Below are positions 43,295 through 55,056 of a stretch of 64,000 nucleotides of DNA, one piece after another. The notes beneath the pieces were generated by a model. That model did no database searches and was not told the DNA's origin. It saw nothing but the letters and a program-made list of their open reading frames with translations. Position 1 is the stretch's first letter. Each line of letters opens with the position of its first letter. This stretch comes from Staphylococcus petrasii (GTDB taxonomy: Bacteria > Bacillota > Bacilli > Staphylococcales > Staphylococcaceae): the NCBI RefSeq assembly GCF_002902565.1, contig NZ_PPRC01000021.1, positions 1 to 64,000 of the forward strand, in the 5' to 3' direction. The translations under genes were made by a program, and so were the position numbers.

Positions 43295-44263
43295 TTACTG
43301 TTCAAAATAAGTTTTTAGCATTTCTAAAGTCATATCATTACTTAAACCGACTAATAGTTTTAATCTTGCTTTAGGTCCATTTAAACCATTTGAAAAGATT
43401 AATCCTTTTTGCGCTAAGTAATATCCGCCACCTTCATAAGCATAAACGGGACTTACTATTCCATTAAATGAGCGCGATACAATAACGATAGGGATATTTT
43501 TATCCAAGCAAGCCTCGATGCCTTCTAAACAACTTGGTGGTAAATTTCCTTGTCCAAGTGCTTCAATAACAAGTCCGTCCACATTTTGCTCGGCGTAAAA
43601 TTTTAAAACATCACTTTGCATACCCATATAGACTTTTAATAGTGGCACGTTCAGTTGCGTATTAATATACTTGAATGATTGTTGTTGATACGGACGACTA
43701 TAAAAATGAATATTGTCCTTTGTGATAATTCCTAATGGTCCTTGATTTGGACTTTGGAATGTATTAATGTTCGATGTATGTGTTTTAGTAACATTTCTAG
43801 CCGTATGTATTTCATCATTAAAGACTACCATTACACCATTTTCAAAAGCTTCATCCGAAGAAGCTACTCTAATAGCAGAAATGAAATTATATAAACCATC
43901 CGCACCTATTTCATTTGAAGATCTCATTGCACCAGTAATAACAATCGGTTGTTTAATATCAATGAGTAAATCTAATAAATACGCTGTTTCTTCTAAAGTA
44001 TCAGTGCCATGTGTAATGACAAAACCATCATATTTATTCTCTTCAGAAGACTGTAATATGAGGTTGCGTAGTTCAATAATATGTTGGATTGTAATATGTG
44101 GAGAAGGGATATTAAAAGGATGAATTTCATTTACATGAGCATATTCATTAATAATATCTTTATGTAAAGAGATGGGATTCACCTCATTAGTCACGACCTG
44201 ACTAAATTGATTTTGGGACATGCTAATGGTCCCGCCTGTATGAATAACAAGAAGATGTTTCAT
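43295..44263 (-). CDS. ansA: L-asparaginase
   Basis: AnsA hydrolyses asparagine to aspartate and ammonia. The 322-residue protein has the two active-site segments: IHTGGTISMS (nucleophile Thr about 12) and ITHGTDTLEETAYLLDLL (Thr, Asp about 85-87), plus TGAMRSSNEIGADGLYN. There is no signal peptide, which fits the cytosolic type I form. The ATG follows an AGGAGGAA site and is divergent from cmk. Confidence 0.94.
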   Translation of the reverse strand: MKHLLVIHTGGTISMSQNQFSQVVTNEVNPISLHKDIINEYAHVNEIHPFNIPSPHITIQHIIELRNLILQSSEENKYDGFVITHGTDTLEETAYLLDLLIDIKQPIVITGAMRSSNEIGADGLYNFISAIRVASSDEAFENGVMVVFNDEIHTARNVTKTHTSNINTFQSPNQGPLGIITKDNIHFYSRPYQQQSFKYINTQLNVPLLKVYMGMQSDVLKFYAEQNVDGLVIEALGQGNLPPSCLEGIEACLDKNIPIVIVSRSFNGIVSPVYAYEGGGYYLAQKGLIFSNGLNGPKARLKLLVGLSNDMTLEMLKTYFEQ

Positions 44264-44315
44264 TAAATTCCTCCTATTTTTAATTTACATATTTATGATA
44301 AAATAATACAAATAA

Positions 44316-45002
<687 letters not shown>

Positions 45003-45310
45003 TGTGAACGGCTATTTAAAATAATTTGTGTTATCCACTCTTGATAATGCGAAATATTTTAAATAGCTTTTTTTGTCTTATATAATTACTAATGAGAAAG
45101 AAAATGATAAATAACTATAATCTAAAAATATCATATTGATGAAAAATTATTTTAGATAATCAATAATACGAATAACTGATTGCTTAACATTAAATAATTT
45201 TAAAAATTGATATCTTTTTTAAAAACTTATGAAACTAAAGGGGAATTTCTTGACAATTCTGTTAGTTTATAAGATGTTATAGTTATGTAGTGTATAAGGA
45301 GGCAAACAAG
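45003..45310. other. gap between cmk and rpsA
   Basis: This 308-base gap holds the cmk terminator at its left end. The middle is AT-rich with no credible ORF or RNA gene. A TTGACA at 45250-45255 is followed by TTATAA 11 bases and GTTATAG about 20 bases later, so a promoter for rpsA is likely but no -10 box has standard spacing. The rpsA ribosome site AAGGAGGC is at the right end. Confidence 0.5.
45010..45075 (+). terminator. terminator after cmk
   Basis: GCTATTTAAAATA (45011-45023) and TATTTTAAATAGC (45055-45067) are exact inverted copies with a 31-base loop; a run of T follows. Confidence 0.75.
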
Positions 45311-46489
45311 ATGACTGAAGAATTCAATGAATCAATGATTAATGATATTAAAGAAGGTGACAAAGTCACTGGAAAGGTTCAACAAGTTGAAGACAAACAA
45401 GTTGTAGTGCATATTGATGGTGCTAAATATAATGGAATTATTCCAATTAGCCAACTTTCAACTCATCACATCGAGAACCCTAACGAAGTGGTTAAAGAAG
45501 GCGATGACGTTGAAGCATATGTAACTAAAATTGAAATTGATGAAGAAAATGACTCTGGTGCTTACATCTTATCAAAACGTCAACTTGAAACTGAAAAATC
45601 ATATGAATATTTACAAGAAAAACTTGATAATGATGAAGTGATTGAAGCTAAAGTTACTGAAGTAGTTAAAGGTGGATTAGTTGTTGACGTTGGTCAAAGA
45701 GGTTTCGTACCTGCTTCTCTAATTTCAACTGATTTCATTGAAGATTTCTCTGTATTTGAGGGACAAACAATTCGCATTAAAGTTGAAGAATTAGACCCAG
45801 AAAATAATAGAGTCATTTTAAGCCGTAAAGCTGTAGAACAAGCTGAAAACGATGTTAAAAAAGCTTCATTATTAGAATCACTTAATGAAGGCGATGTTAT
45901 CAAAGGTAAAGTTGCTCGTTTAACTAACTTTGGTGCTTTCGTTGATATTGGTGGCGTTGATGGTTTAGTTCACGTATCAGAACTTTCTCATGAACACGTT
46001 GATTCTCCAGAAGATGTCGTTTCTGTAGGTCAAGAAGTAGACGTGAAAGTAAAATCTGTTGAAAAAGATGCTGAACGTATTTCATTATCAATCAAAGATA
46101 CGCTTCCAACTCCATTTGAACGTATCAAAGGTGAATTCCATGAAAATGATGTTATCGAAGGTAAAGTCGTTCGTTTAGCAAACTTCGGTGCATTTGTGGA
46201 AATTGCTCCAGCTGTACAAGGTCTTGTTCACATTTCTGAAATTGACCATAAACACATTGGTACACCAGGCGAGGTATTAGAACCAGGTCAACAAGTAAAT
46301 GTTAAAATCTTAGGTATTGATGAAGAAAATGAACGTATTTCTTTATCAATTAAAGCTACTTTACCTAAAGAAGACTTAATCGAAAGCGATGAAGCTACTA
46401 CTCAAAGTTATTTAAGTAGTGATTCAGATGAAGATAACCCAACATTAGGGGACGTTTTCGGTGACAAATTTAAAGATTTAAAATTCTAA
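45311..46489 (+). CDS. rpsA: 30S ribosomal protein S1 homologue
   Basis: This RNA-binding protein resembles ribosomal protein S1, though the low-GC form is shorter and its role in initiation is less strict. The 392 residues hold four S1 domains (about 12-80, 98-165, 185-253 and 270-340); the last two contain the best-conserved cores, LTNFGAFVDIGGVDGLVHVSEL and LANFGAFVEI. An acidic tail follows. The ATG at 45311 is chosen with AAGGAGG upstream; an in-frame start at 45290 lies before this site. Confidence 0.95.
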   Translation: MTEEFNESMINDIKEGDKVTGKVQQVEDKQVVVHIDGAKYNGIIPISQLSTHHIENPNEVVKEGDDVEAYVTKIEIDEENDSGAYILSKRQLETEKSYEYLQEKLDNDEVIEAKVTEVVKGGLVVDVGQRGFVPASLISTDFIEDFSVFEGQTIRIKVEELDPENNRVILSRKAVEQAENDVKKASLLESLNEGDVIKGKVARLTNFGAFVDIGGVDGLVHVSELSHEHVDSPEDVVSVGQEVDVKVKSVEKDAERISLSIKDTLPTPFERIKGEFHENDVIEGKVVRLANFGAFVEIAPAVQGLVHISEIDHKHIGTPGEVLEPGQQVNVKILGIDEENERISLSIKATLPKEDLIESDEATTQSYLSSDSDEDNPTLGDVFGDKFKDLKF

Positions 46490-46518
46490 TATGACATTTA
46501 AATTTTAACTAATGTTTC

Positions 46519-46557
46519 TCCCAATTAAAGTTTAATCCCTTTAATTGGGATTTTTTT
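46519..46557 (+). terminator. terminator after rpsA
   Basis: CCCAATTAAAG pairs with CTTTAATTGGG around an 8-base loop, followed by seven T. Confidence 0.94.
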
Positions 46558-46693
46558 AATATTTAATAGATAAATCATGCTAATGATAAGTGTGTTTGAA
46601 GAGAATTTAAAGACAGAGATTGTATAGTTAGTTTTAAAACAGTAGGTCATATGATAAAATTATATAGATTTTAGATAGAGAGGAAGTTAGCTT

Positions 46694-48004
46694 ATGACGA
46701 AACCTATTGTAGCTATTGTAGGTAGACCAAACGTAGGGAAATCTACAATATTTAATAGAGTAGTAGGTGAGCGTGTATCAATCGTTGAAGATACACCTGG
46801 TGTCACTCGTGATCGTATCTATTCATCAGGTGAATGGTTAACACATGAATTCAATATTATTGATACAGGTGGTATTGAAATTGGTGATGCACCTTTTCAA
46901 ACCCAAATAAGAGCGCAAGCAGAAATTGCTATAGATGAAGCTGATGTTATTATCTTCATGGTTAATGTACGTGAAGGTTTAACACAAAGCGATGAAATGG
47001 TCGCTCAAATGTTATATAAATCTAAAAAGCCAGTAGTATTAGCAGTTAATAAAGTTGATAACCCTGAAATGAGAAATGATATTTTTGACTTTTATTCATT
47101 AGGATTTGGCGATCCATATCCAATTTCTGGTTCTCACGGATTAGGATTAGGGGATTTACTAGATGAAGTCGTAAAACATTTTAAAGAAGAAACGGAAGAC
47201 CCTTATGACGAAGATACAATTCGCTTGTCAATTATCGGTCGTCCAAATGTAGGGAAATCTAGTTTAGTCAATGCGATATTAGGCGAAGAACGTGTTATTG
47301 TTTCTAATGTTGCAGGTACGACACGAGACGCTGTAGATACAGAATATAGCTATGATGGTCAAGATTATGTCTTGATAGATACGGCTGGTATGCGTAAAAA
47401 AGGTAAAGTGTATGAATCAACTGAGAAATATTCAGTATTACGTGCGCTAAAAGCGATTGAACGTTCTAATGTTGTATTAATCGTTATCGATGCCGAAGAA
47501 GGTATTATTGAGCAAGATAAACGTGTAGCTGGTTATGCCCATGAAGAAGGTAAAGCTATCGTTATTGTTGTTAATAAATGGGACACTGTTGAAAAAGATA
47601 GTAATACGATGAAAAAATTTGCGGATGATGTTCGAAATCAATTCCAATTCTTAGATTATGCTCAAATCGCCTTTGTATCTGCGAAAGAAAGAACACGTTT
47701 ACGTACGTTATTCCCTTATATTAATGAGGCAAGTGAAAATCACAAAAAACGTGTTCAAAGTTCTACACTTAATGAAGTAGTCACTGACGCGATTTCAATG
47801 AACCCAACGCCAACTGATAAAGGTCGCAGATTGAATGTATTCTATACAACTCAAGTTGCTATTGAACCTCCAACGTTCGTTGTTTTTGTTAATGATGTAG
47901 AATTAATGCATTTTTCTTATAAACGTTATCTTGAAAATCAAATCCGAAATGCATTTGGATTTGAAGGAACGCCTATTCACATCATTCCACGTAGAAGAAA
48001 TTAA
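46694..48004 (+). CDS. der: ribosome-assembly GTPase Der (EngA)
   Basis: Der is an essential GTPase with two G domains in tandem that helps mature the 50S subunit. The 436-residue protein has the first P-loop [13 protein letters not shown] (about 10), switch DTPGVTRDR and NKVD; then the second P-loop [13 protein letters not shown] (about 183), [19 protein letters not shown] and NKWD; and a C-terminal KH-like domain ending in HIIPRRR. It lies 16 bases before gpsA, so they are cotranscribed. Confidence 0.98.
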   Translation: MTKPIVAIVGRPNVGKSTIFNRVVGERVSIVEDTPGVTRDRIYSSGEWLTHEFNIIDTGGIEIGDAPFQTQIRAQAEIAIDEADVIIFMVNVREGLTQSDEMVAQMLYKSKKPVVLAVNKVDNPEMRNDIFDFYSLGFGDPYPISGSHGLGLGDLLDEVVKHFKEETEDPYDEDTIRLSIIGRPNVGKSSLVNAILGEERVIVSNVAGTTRDAVDTEYSYDGQDYVLIDTAGMRKKGKVYESTEKYSVLRALKAIERSNVVLIVIDAEEGIIEQDKRVAGYAHEEGKAIVIVVNKWDTVEKDSNTMKKFADDVRNQFQFLDYAQIAFVSAKERTRLRTLFPYINEASENHKKRVQSSTLNEVVTDAISMNPTPTDKGRRLNVFYTTQVAIEPPTFVVFVNDVELMHFSYKRYLENQIRNAFGFEGTPIHIIPRRRN

Positions 48005-48019
48005 AAAGGAGATTTCATT

Positions 48020-49018
48020 ATGACTAAGATTACTGTTTTTGGTATGGGAAGCTTTGGTACTGCACTTGCTAATGTACTAGCTGAAAATGGTCACACTGTT
48101 TTAATGTGGGGAAAAAATGAAACAAGTGTCGATGAATTAAATAAACATCATCAAAACAAACGATATTTAAAAGAAGCTAAATTAGATGAAAGTATTCGAG
48201 CAACTTCTGATATTAAAGAGGCTGTAGATTTTACTGACATATATTTAATCGCTCTCCCTACAAAAGCAATTAGAGAGATTACAAGTCAAATTGATCAACT
48301 TATTGATTCTAAGAAGATATTTATTCATGTTGCCAAAGGTATTGAAAATGATACCTTCAAACGTGTTTCTGAAATGATTGAAGACTCTATTTCAGAAAGT
48401 CACAATGGCGGTATTGGCGTATTATCTGGCCCTAGCCATGCTGAAGAAGTAGTCATTAAACAACCGACTACTGTAGCAGCTTCTTCTAAAGATGAAAAAA
48501 TTAGTAAGCTAATCCAAGATTTATTCATGAACGATTATTTACGTGTATATACGAATAATGATTTAGTAGGTGTAGAATTAGGCGGCGCACTAAAAAATAT
48601 TATCGCTGTAGCTAGCGGGATTGTTGCCGGTATGGGCTATGGAGATAATGCTAAAGCAGCTTTAATGACTAGAGGTTTAGCTGAGATTAGTAGACTAGGA
48701 GAAAAATTAGGTGCCGACCCAATGACATTTTTAGGTTTAGGCGGTATTGGTGACCTAATTGTAACTTGTACGTCTACACACTCTCGTAACTTTACACTCG
48801 GTTATAAATTAGGTAAAGGTCAAACGACTGAAGAAGCACTCAGTGAAATGAATATGGTTGTAGAAGGAATTTATACTACTAATTCAGTTTACCACTTAGC
48901 TAAAGAACAACATGTTGATATGCCTATTACAAATGCTTTATATAAAGTTTTATTTGAAAATAAACCCGTAAAAGATAGCGTTAAAGATTTAATGGGGCGC
49001 GATAAAAAAGCTGAATAA
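48020..49018 (+). CDS. gpsA: glycerol-3-phosphate dehydrogenase [NAD(P)+]
   Basis: GpsA makes glycerol 3-phosphate from dihydroxyacetone phosphate for membrane lipid and teichoic acid synthesis. The 332-residue protein has the nucleotide motif [19 protein letters not shown] (about 5-23), [10 protein letters not shown], the catalytic Lys in [18 protein letters not shown] and [15 protein letters not shown]. An AAAGGAG site precedes the ATG. The stop codon lies within a terminator hairpin. Confidence 0.97.
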   Translation: MTKITVFGMGSFGTALANVLAENGHTVLMWGKNETSVDELNKHHQNKRYLKEAKLDESIRATSDIKEAVDFTDIYLIALPTKAIREITSQIDQLIDSKKIFIHVAKGIENDTFKRVSEMIEDSISESHNGGIGVLSGPSHAEEVVIKQPTTVAASSKDEKISKLIQDLFMNDYLRVYTNNDLVGVELGGALKNIIAVASGIVAGMGYGDNAKAALMTRGLAEISRLGEKLGADPMTFLGLGGIGDLIVTCTSTHSRNFTLGYKLGKGQTTEEALSEMNMVVEGIYTTNSVYHLAKEQHVDMPITNALYKVLFENKPVKDSVKDLMGRDKKAE

Positions 49019-49052
49019 AGTGTTATATTACACTTTATTGTAAAATTTTTTT
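49013..49052 (+). terminator. terminator that includes the gpsA stop codon
   Basis: AATAAAGTGT (49014-49023) pairs with ACACTTTATT around a six-base loop; GTAAAA and then seven T follow. The TAA stop codon is inside the left arm. Confidence 0.8.
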
Positions 49053-49140
49053 GAATTGAGTGTATAAATGCTGATATTTCAGTGTTTTAGGCGTTTAAAT
49101 CGTTGCGGTAATGCCAATTCTTGTGTTAAAGTCATAGCAT

Positions 49141-49162
49141 AATGATATAAAAAGATATCATT
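49141..49162 (+). promoter_or_regulatory. inverted repeat in the hup leader
   Basis: AATGATAT and ATATCATT are exact inverted copies around AAAAAG, about 27 bases before the hup start. It may be a protein site or an mRNA hairpin. Confidence 0.35.
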
Positions 49163-49188
49163 ATCATTCATCTGGAGGTGAATTCATA

Positions 49189-49461
49189 ATGAATAAAACT
49201 GATTTAATCAATGCGGTTGCTGAACAAGCTGATTTAACTAAAAAAGAAGCTGGTGCAGCTGTAGACGCTGTTTTCGAATCAATCCAAGGCTCACTTTCTA
49301 AAGGTGAAAAAGTTCAATTAATTAGTTTCGGAAACTTTGAGGTACGTGAACGTGCTGCACGTAAAGGACGTAACCCTCAAACAGGTAAAGAAATCGAAAT
49401 TCCTGCAAGTAAAGTTCCAGCATTCAAAGCTGGTAAAGCATTAAAAGATGCTGTAAAATAA
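49189..49461 (+). CDS. hup: DNA-binding protein HU
   Basis: HU is the main nucleoid protein of Firmicutes and binds and bends DNA as a dimer. The 90-residue protein has the normal length and pattern: [42 protein letters not shown] (the DNA-binding arm, about 46-67) and a C-terminal [14 protein letters not shown] strong CTGGAGGTG site precedes the ATG, and an immediate terminator suggests a monocistronic, highly expressed gene. Confidence 0.98.
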   Translation: MNKTDLINAVAEQADLTKKEAGAAVDAVFESIQGSLSKGEKVQLISFGNFEVRERAARKGRNPQTGKEIEIPASKVPAFKAGKALKDAVK

Positions 49462-49468
49462 TTTACTT

Positions 49469-49493
49469 AAAAAGCCCTTCGAGGGCTTTTTTA
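49469..49493 (+). terminator. terminator after hup
   Basis: AAAAAGCCCT pairs with AGGGCTTTTT around the tight loop TCG, with T residues following. Confidence 0.95.
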
Positions 49494-49686
49494 TTTATAC
49501 ATATTAATTTTCTAAAGATATCGATATAGCAATATTAATACTTGATCCTTTTAATACATTTTCATGCATATGTATTTCTCTATAAAAAGCGCTTATTAAT
49601 AAAGTTTTACTCCTGTGAAGTCGCTATATTTTATTTTTATGGATATAATGTTAAGATGTATAGTGATAATAACGTGAGGTGTGAAC

Positions 49687-50274
49687 ATGGAACGAACATT
49701 AAGCATATTAAATAGACAAATTGATCAAAGGCTTATGGGAGTCACTGACTATGAATCAATTAATATTAATAGTAATTTAAGTGATTTATTAGATAGTTAC
49801 GATATTCCAGAGAATGCTAAACTTGCTTGCCTCACTATCGATACTTCAATGAAACATCTTGATGAAATTTCACATAATAAATTATCAAAGAAATCAATCT
49901 TAATTGGGGATTTATTAAGTGCTCATTTTTACACTTTATTAGCTGAAATTGATGATCCTGCATTTCAATTAGCTATAAGTCAGGCAATTGTTAAATCTAA
50001 TGAATTAAAATCTTCGTTGCATCATCAATCCCTAGAAGTACAAGATATTTATGAAGCAATTATTAAAATAGAAACTATTTTTCCTGTTATTACGCTTTCA
50101 CATTTTAGCAATCAATCAATATCAGAAATGGAGATTTTCTATTCTTTATTTGAAAATGTGGAAACGTATTATCCTTCATATTTAAAGATGTATACTGAAA
50201 ATGAAGTAGAACAATTTTTTAAAACAATTAAACAAAGCTATATAGAAAAAAGTAGAGGTAATATAAATGGCTGA
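49687..50274 (+). CDS. hepS: heptaprenyl diphosphate synthase component 1
   Basis: HepS is the small, non-catalytic subunit that with HepT makes C35 heptaprenyl diphosphate for the menaquinone side chain. The 195-residue protein is divergent, as usual in this family; recognisable features are the ALCLTID-like helix and [17 protein letters not shown] (about 74-90). Identification rests mainly on its place before menG and hepT, as in Bacillus hepS-menH-hepT. The ATG at 49687 follows AGGTG. The last eight bases overlap menG. Confidence 0.85.
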   Translation: MERTLSILNRQIDQRLMGVTDYESININSNLSDLLDSYDIPENAKLACLTIDTSMKHLDEISHNKLSKKSILIGDLLSAHFYTLLAEIDDPAFQLAISQAIVKSNELKSSLHHQSLEVQDIYEAIIKIETIFPVITLSHFSNQSISEMEIFYSLFENVETYYPSYLKMYTENEVEQFFKTIKQSYIEKSRGNING

Positions 50275-50986
50275 AAATAAAGCAAATAAAGAACAAGTCC
50301 ATACAGTGTTCCAAAATATTTCTAAAAAATATGATCGATTAAATAATATTATTAGTTTCGAGCAACACAAAGTTTGGCGTAAACGTGTAATGAAAGATAT
50401 GAATGTCAAAGCAAATAGTAAGGCGCTTGATGTCTGCTGTGGTACTGCAGATTGGACTATTGCGTTAAGTAAAGCAGTTGGACCTAAAGGCGAAGTAACA
50501 GGTTTAGACTTTAGTGAAAATATGCTTGAAGTAGGTAAAGAGAAAACGAAATCAATGGATAATATTCACTTAGTCCATGGCGATGCTATGGATTTACCTT
50601 TTGAAGATAATTCATTTGATTATGTAACTATTGGTTTTGGCTTACGTAATGTGCCCGATTATTTAGTGGCATTAAAAGAAATGAACAGAGTTCTTAAACC
50701 AGGTGGCATGGTTGTATGCTTAGAAACTAGTCAACCTACGATGCCTGTATTCAAACAAGTGTACAAATTATACTTTAAATTTGTAATGCCTATCTTCGGC
50801 AAATTATTTGCTAAATCTAAAGAAGAATATGAATGGCTACAACAATCGACATTTAATTTTCCTGATAAACAAAAATTAAAACGTCTATTTGAACAAGCTG
50901 GTTTTAATAATATCAAAGTCCGTAGCTTCACAGGGGGCGTTGCTGCAATGCACCTAGGCTATAAACAAAAAAGTTCTACAAAATAA
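50267..50986 (+). CDS. menG: demethylmenaquinone methyltransferase
   Basis: MenG methylates demethylmenaquinone, the last step of menaquinone synthesis, using S-adenosylmethionine. The 239-residue protein has the UbiE family motifs: [32 protein letters not shown] (SAM motif I, about 48-61), [25 protein letters not shown] and [11 protein letters not shown]. It overlaps hepS by eight bases with an AGAGGT site and is followed by hepT after 12 bases. Confidence 0.95.
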   Translation: MAENKANKEQVHTVFQNISKKYDRLNNIISFEQHKVWRKRVMKDMNVKANSKALDVCCGTADWTIALSKAVGPKGEVTGLDFSENMLEVGKEKTKSMDNIHLVHGDAMDLPFEDNSFDYVTIGFGLRNVPDYLVALKEMNRVLKPGGMVVCLETSQPTMPVFKQVYKLYFKFVMPIFGKLFAKSKEEYEWLQQSTFNFPDKQKLKRLFEQAGFNNIKVRSFTGGVAAMHLGYKQKSSTK

Positions 50987-50998
50987 AAGGTGATTAAC

Positions 50999-51955
50999 GT
51001 GGCAAAGTTAAACATGAATAGTGAAATTAAGAATGTAGAGAAACGGCTTCAAAACGCTATCAAAAGTAATGATTCAGTATTACAAGAAGCTACTTTCCAT
51101 TTGCTATCGTCAGGTGGTAAACGAGTAAGACCAGCATTTGTTATATTGAGTAGTCAATTTGGTCCAAAAAAGAATACTGAAGATACTTACCGTGTAGCTG
51201 TAGCGTTAGAATTAATTCATATGGCTACACTTGTTCATGATGACGTGATAGATAAGAGTGATAAACGTCGCGGCCGTTTAACTATTGTAAAAAAATGGGA
51301 TGTTACCACTGCGATTTTAACAGGTAATTTCTTATTAGCTTTAGGTCTACAACATCTTTCTGAAATACAAGATAATCGCGTACATCATATTATCTCTAAT
51401 GCAATAGTAGATGTGTGTAAAGGGGAACTTTTCCAATTTCAAGATCAATTTAACAGTAATCAAACTATCACAAACTATTTAAGACGAATTAATCGTAAAA
51501 CTGCATTATTAATTCAACTTGCTACTGAAGTAGGGGCGATTACGTCTGAAGCTGATGATGAAACTATTTATAAATTAAAAATGATCGGACATTATATAGG
51601 GATGAGCTTCCAAATTGTTGATGATATATTAGATTTCACTAGTACTGAGAAAAAACTAGGTAAACCAGTAGGTAGCGATTTAATGAATGGTCATATTACA
51701 TTGCCAGTATTGTTAGAAATGCGAAAAGACCCAGCATTTAAGCAACAAATTGCAGCTTTAAATCATCAAACAAATCCTGCAGAATTTGCGCCGATTATTA
51801 CACGTATTAGAGAATCTGATAGCATTCAGCAATCTAAAGAAATCAGTGATAAATATTTAAATAAAGCACTAAATTTAATTGATCAATTAAATGAATCAAA
51901 CGCGCAAAACCTATTTATTAAACTAATTAAAAAAATGGGTTCACGAAATGTTTAA
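50999..51955 (+). CDS. hepT: heptaprenyl diphosphate synthase component 2
   Basis: HepT is the catalytic prenyltransferase subunit that elongates to the C35 chain. The 318-residue protein has the GGKRVRPAFVI motif, first Asp-rich motif VHDDVIDKSDKRRG (about 78-91) and second VDDILDFTST (about 212). The longer-chain type is inferred from small residues before the first motif and the hepS partner. GTG at 50999 is taken as the start since an in-frame GTG at 50990 is inside the AAAGGTG site. A terminator follows. Confidence 0.94.
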   Translation: MAKLNMNSEIKNVEKRLQNAIKSNDSVLQEATFHLLSSGGKRVRPAFVILSSQFGPKKNTEDTYRVAVALELIHMATLVHDDVIDKSDKRRGRLTIVKKWDVTTAILTGNFLLALGLQHLSEIQDNRVHHIISNAIVDVCKGELFQFQDQFNSNQTITNYLRRINRKTALLIQLATEVGAITSEADDETIYKLKMIGHYIGMSFQIVDDILDFTSTEKKLGKPVGSDLMNGHITLPVLLEMRKDPAFKQQIAALNHQTNPAEFAPIITRIRESDSIQQSKEISDKYLNKALNLIDQLNESNAQNLFIKLIKKMGSRNV

Positions 51956-51986
51956 TTGGTATGAAAATATATTGAAAGCGCTTTAT

Positions 51987-52022
51987 CAACCTGTTACTAT
52001 TAAGTAGTAGCAGGTTGTTTTT
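51987..52022 (+). terminator. terminator after hepT
   Basis: CAACCTG-t-TACTA pairs with TAGTA-g-CAGGTTG, followed by five T. An AAAGCGCTTT palindrome lies between the hepT stop and this hairpin. Confidence 0.9.
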
Positions 52023-52121
52023 CTATAAAAGCAAGCTTTATACATAATTAGTGCAAATTAAATAATCTGATTTTTTCAAATTTTTTAATGTTTATTGCTT
52101 AAAAACATAGGGGGAAGCATA

Positions 52122-52571
52122 ATGGAAAGAACTTTTTTAATGATCAAACCGGATGCAGTACAACGTAATTTAATTGGAGAAATTATTACTCGTATCGAAC
52201 GTAAGGGTTTAAAATTGGTTGGAGCTAAATTAATGACAGTGCCTCAATCATTAGCGGAAGAACATTACGCAGAACATAAAGAAAAACCATTTTATAATAA
52301 ATTAATTTCATTTATTACATCAGCACCTGTTTTTGCAATGGTAGTTGAAGGGGAAGATGCAGTAGATGTATCTAGACATATCATTGGTAAAACAAACCCT
52401 TCTGAAGCAACACCTGGTTCTATCAGAGGAGATTTAGGCTTAACAGTAGGTAGAAATGTTATTCATGGTTCAGATTCAGTTGAGTCTGCAAAACGTGAAA
52501 TTGGTTTATGGTTTAAAGAAGAAGAATTAAGTGATTACGAAGCAACTAGAGATACTTGGTTGTATGAATAA
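52122..52571 (+). CDS. ndk: nucleoside diphosphate kinase
   Basis: Ndk transfers phosphate from ATP to nucleoside diphosphates through a phosphohistidine. The 149-residue protein has the standard length, with [21 protein letters not shown] at the start and the active site [20 protein letters not shown], His about 115. The ATG at 52122 follows AGGGGG. The position between hepT and aroC is that of Bacillus (in which cheR intervenes). A hairpin terminator follows. Confidence 0.97.
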   Translation: MERTFLMIKPDAVQRNLIGEIITRIERKGLKLVGAKLMTVPQSLAEEHYAEHKEKPFYNKLISFITSAPVFAMVVEGEDAVDVSRHIIGKTNPSEATPGSIRGDLGLTVGRNVIHGSDSVESAKREIGLWFKEEELSDYEATRDTWLYE

Positions 52572-52596
52572 TTATTAAATATAAATTTAGAATGAT

Positions 52597-52637
52597 AAGA
52601 GTAACGCGCCTCCAAAGTGTGTTACTCTTTATTTTTT
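52597..52637 (+). terminator. terminator after ndk
   Basis: AAGAGTAAC pairs with GTTACTCTT, with an extra inner C-G pair, followed by ATTTTTT. Confidence 0.9.
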
Positions 52638-52778
52638 ATAAAATAAGCACTCAGATAATTGTTTAAATATTCACACTAATTCAATTAATATACAAAACAT
52701 TAGTTATGTTCTAACGTTGAATATGATATGATAACACATATTACAATTTAACGTAGTAAAGGAAAGGAGCGTATTCTC

Positions 52779-53945
52779 ATGAGATATTTAACATCAGGAG
52801 AATCACATGGTCCTCAATTAACAGTAATTATTGAAGGTGTACCTGCAAATTTAGAAATTAAAGCTGAAGATATTAATACAGAAATGTTTAAACGTCAAGG
52901 TGGTTATGGAAGAGGCCGCAGAATGCAAATTGAAAAGGATGCTGTCGAAATTGTTTCTGGCGTAAGAAATGGTTACACATTAGGTAGCCCCATTACAATA
53001 GTAGTTAAAAACGATGATTTCACGCATTGGAGAAATATTATGGGTATTGAGCCTATAAGCGATGAAGAACGTAAAAACATGAAACGTACTATTACTAAAC
53101 CTCGTCCTGGTCATGCTGATTTAATCGGTGGTATGAAATATAATCATCGTGACTTACGAAATGTTTTAGAACGTTCTTCTGCACGTGAAACAGCTGCCCG
53201 TGTAGCTGTAGGTGCTGTATCTAAACTTTTACTACAACAACTAGGTATTCATACTTATAGTCGTGTAGTTGAAATAGGTGGCGTTAAAGACGAAGGATTA
53301 TACGATTCTGAAACATTCAAACAAAATATCGATAAAAACGATGTTCGTGTCATCGATGAAACTATTGCTCAAAAAATGCGCGATAAGATAGATGAAGCTA
53401 AAAAAGAAGGCGACTCTATCGGCGGTGTGGTACAAGTTATGGTGGAAAATATGCCTATAGGTATCGGAAGCTATGTGCATTATGACCGTAAATTGGATGG
53501 ACGCATTGCACAAGGTGTAGTTAGTATTAATGCATTTAAAGGGGTTAGCTTCGGCGAGGGCTTTAAAGCAGCTGAAAAACCAGGCAGTGAGATTCAAGAT
53601 GAAATTTTATATGATTCTGAACAAGGTTTTTACAGAGGTTCAAATCACTTGGGCGGATTTGAAGGTGGTATGACAAATGGTATGCCAATTATCGTTAATG
53701 GCGTAATGAAACCTATTCCAACCCTATATAAACCTTTAAATTCAGTAGATATTAACACGAAAGAAGACTTTAAAGCTACAATTGAACGCTCTGATAGTTG
53801 TGCAGTACCAGCAGCTAGCGTGGTATGTGAACATGTTGTTGCATTTGAAGTTGCTAAAGCATTACTTGAAGAGTTTCAATCAAATCATATTGATCAATTA
53901 AAAGAACAAATCTCTGAGCGTAGAAAACTTAATATTGAATTTTAA
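52779..53945 (+). CDS. aroC: chorismate synthase
   Basis: AroC converts EPSP to chorismate, the branch point for aromatic amino acids, folate and menaquinone. The 388-residue protein has the signature segments [14 protein letters not shown] (about 7-20), [52 protein letters not shown] and the C-terminal [13 protein letters not shown]. It needs reduced FMN. It heads aroC-aroB-aroA. The AAAGGAAAGGAG site precedes the ATG. A promoter lies in the AT-rich upstream gap but its boxes are not clear. Confidence 0.97.
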   Translation: MRYLTSGESHGPQLTVIIEGVPANLEIKAEDINTEMFKRQGGYGRGRRMQIEKDAVEIVSGVRNGYTLGSPITIVVKNDDFTHWRNIMGIEPISDEERKNMKRTITKPRPGHADLIGGMKYNHRDLRNVLERSSARETAARVAVGAVSKLLLQQLGIHTYSRVVEIGGVKDEGLYDSETFKQNIDKNDVRVIDETIAQKMRDKIDEAKKEGDSIGGVVQVMVENMPIGIGSYVHYDRKLDGRIAQGVVSINAFKGVSFGEGFKAAEKPGSEIQDEILYDSEQGFYRGSNHLGGFEGGMTNGMPIIVNGVMKPIPTLYKPLNSVDINTKEDFKATIERSDSCAVPAASVVCEHVVAFEVAKALLEEFQSNHIDQLKEQISERRKLNIEF

Positions 53946-53981
53946 AAATATTATTTATTTGTAAGAATCGAGGTCTTTTTT

Positions 53982-55046
53982 ATGCAATTACAAACGACAT
54001 ATCCTAATAATAATTATCCTATTATCGTTGAGCATCACGCTTTTAATTATTTAACAGACTACATCCAAGAATATGATAAAGTTTTTCTTATTGTTGATGA
54101 GTATGTAGATTTTAATTTTAAAAGTAAATTTGAATCTCTACTTACTAAATCTAATATTTTCAAAGTGACTGTACCTGCGGGTGAGAAAATGAAAACCTTC
54201 CACCATTATCATGAAGTGCTTGAAAAATTATTAGGTTACCAACTTACTAGAAATACATGTTTAGTAGCTATTGGTGGCGGAGCAACTGGTGATTTCACTG
54301 GATTTCTTGCATCTACGCTTTTACGAGGTGTAGATTTTATCCAGGTCCCAACGACTATACTAGCGCACGATTCAAGCGTTGGTGGAAAAGTAGGCATTAA
54401 TTCTTCACATGGGAAAAATCTTATTGGCGCATTTTATAGACCAAAAGCTGTTATTTATGATTTAGATTTCTTACAAACATTACCATATGAAGAAATATTA
54501 AGTGGTTATGCAGAAGTATATAAACATGCACTTTTAACAGGACAAGTAGCAGTAGACGATATTGAGAAACACTTTTCTAATAAAGAAAAATTGCAATCAC
54601 TAGAAGAAATAGATCAATTTATATTTAAAGGTATTAAAACAAAATTAAATATTATTATTAAAGATGAAAAAGAACAAAACATGCGTAAATATTTAAATTT
54701 AGGACATACGTTTGGCCACGCCGTTGAATATAAACATAAAATTCCTCATGGACACGCTATTATGATAGGTATGATATATCAATTTATTGTATCTAATGCG
54801 TTGCTCAATGCTGAATTTGATGTACAGCATTATTGGAATTATATTAAACAACTTCATTATCCAGTATGCATTATCAATGATTTAGATTTTGAAGAAATGT
54901 ATAATTACATGTTATCTGATAAGAAAAACAACGGTGAAGGTATCCAAATGGTGCTTCTAGAGGCCATAGGGAAACCTTCAGTTCGTCATGTCGATAAAGA
55001 TGTTTTAATGAAGGCCTTTAATGAATTACAATCCTTAGCAAAGTAG
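53982..55046 (+). CDS. aroB: 3-dehydroquinate synthase
   Basis: AroB cyclises DAHP to 3-dehydroquinate using NAD and zinc or cobalt. The 354-residue protein has the nucleotide-binding [19 protein letters not shown] (about 99-117), [20 protein letters not shown], the metal site [11 protein letters not shown] (Glu about 178) and the two His of [10 protein letters not shown] and HGHAIMIGM. The ribosome site is weak (ATCGAGG). Order and spacing show it is cotranscribed with aroC and aroA. Confidence 0.96.
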   Translation: MQLQTTYPNNNYPIIVEHHAFNYLTDYIQEYDKVFLIVDEYVDFNFKSKFESLLTKSNIFKVTVPAGEKMKTFHHYHEVLEKLLGYQLTRNTCLVAIGGGATGDFTGFLASTLLRGVDFIQVPTTILAHDSSVGGKVGINSSHGKNLIGAFYRPKAVIYDLDFLQTLPYEEILSGYAEVYKHALLTGQVAVDDIEKHFSNKEKLQSLEEIDQFIFKGIKTKLNIIIKDEKEQNMRKYLNLGHTFGHAVEYKHKIPHGHAIMIGMIYQFIVSNALLNAEFDVQHYWNYIKQLHYPVCIINDLDFEEMYNYMLSDKKNNGEGIQMVLLEAIGKPSVRHVDKDVLMKAFNELQSLAK

Positions 55047-55056
55047 GTGAAAGATT

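Noticed and set aside
49590-49606. AAAGCGCTT-containing stretch before hepS as a cre site
   Set aside because: The flanking TG and CA of the consensus are missing.
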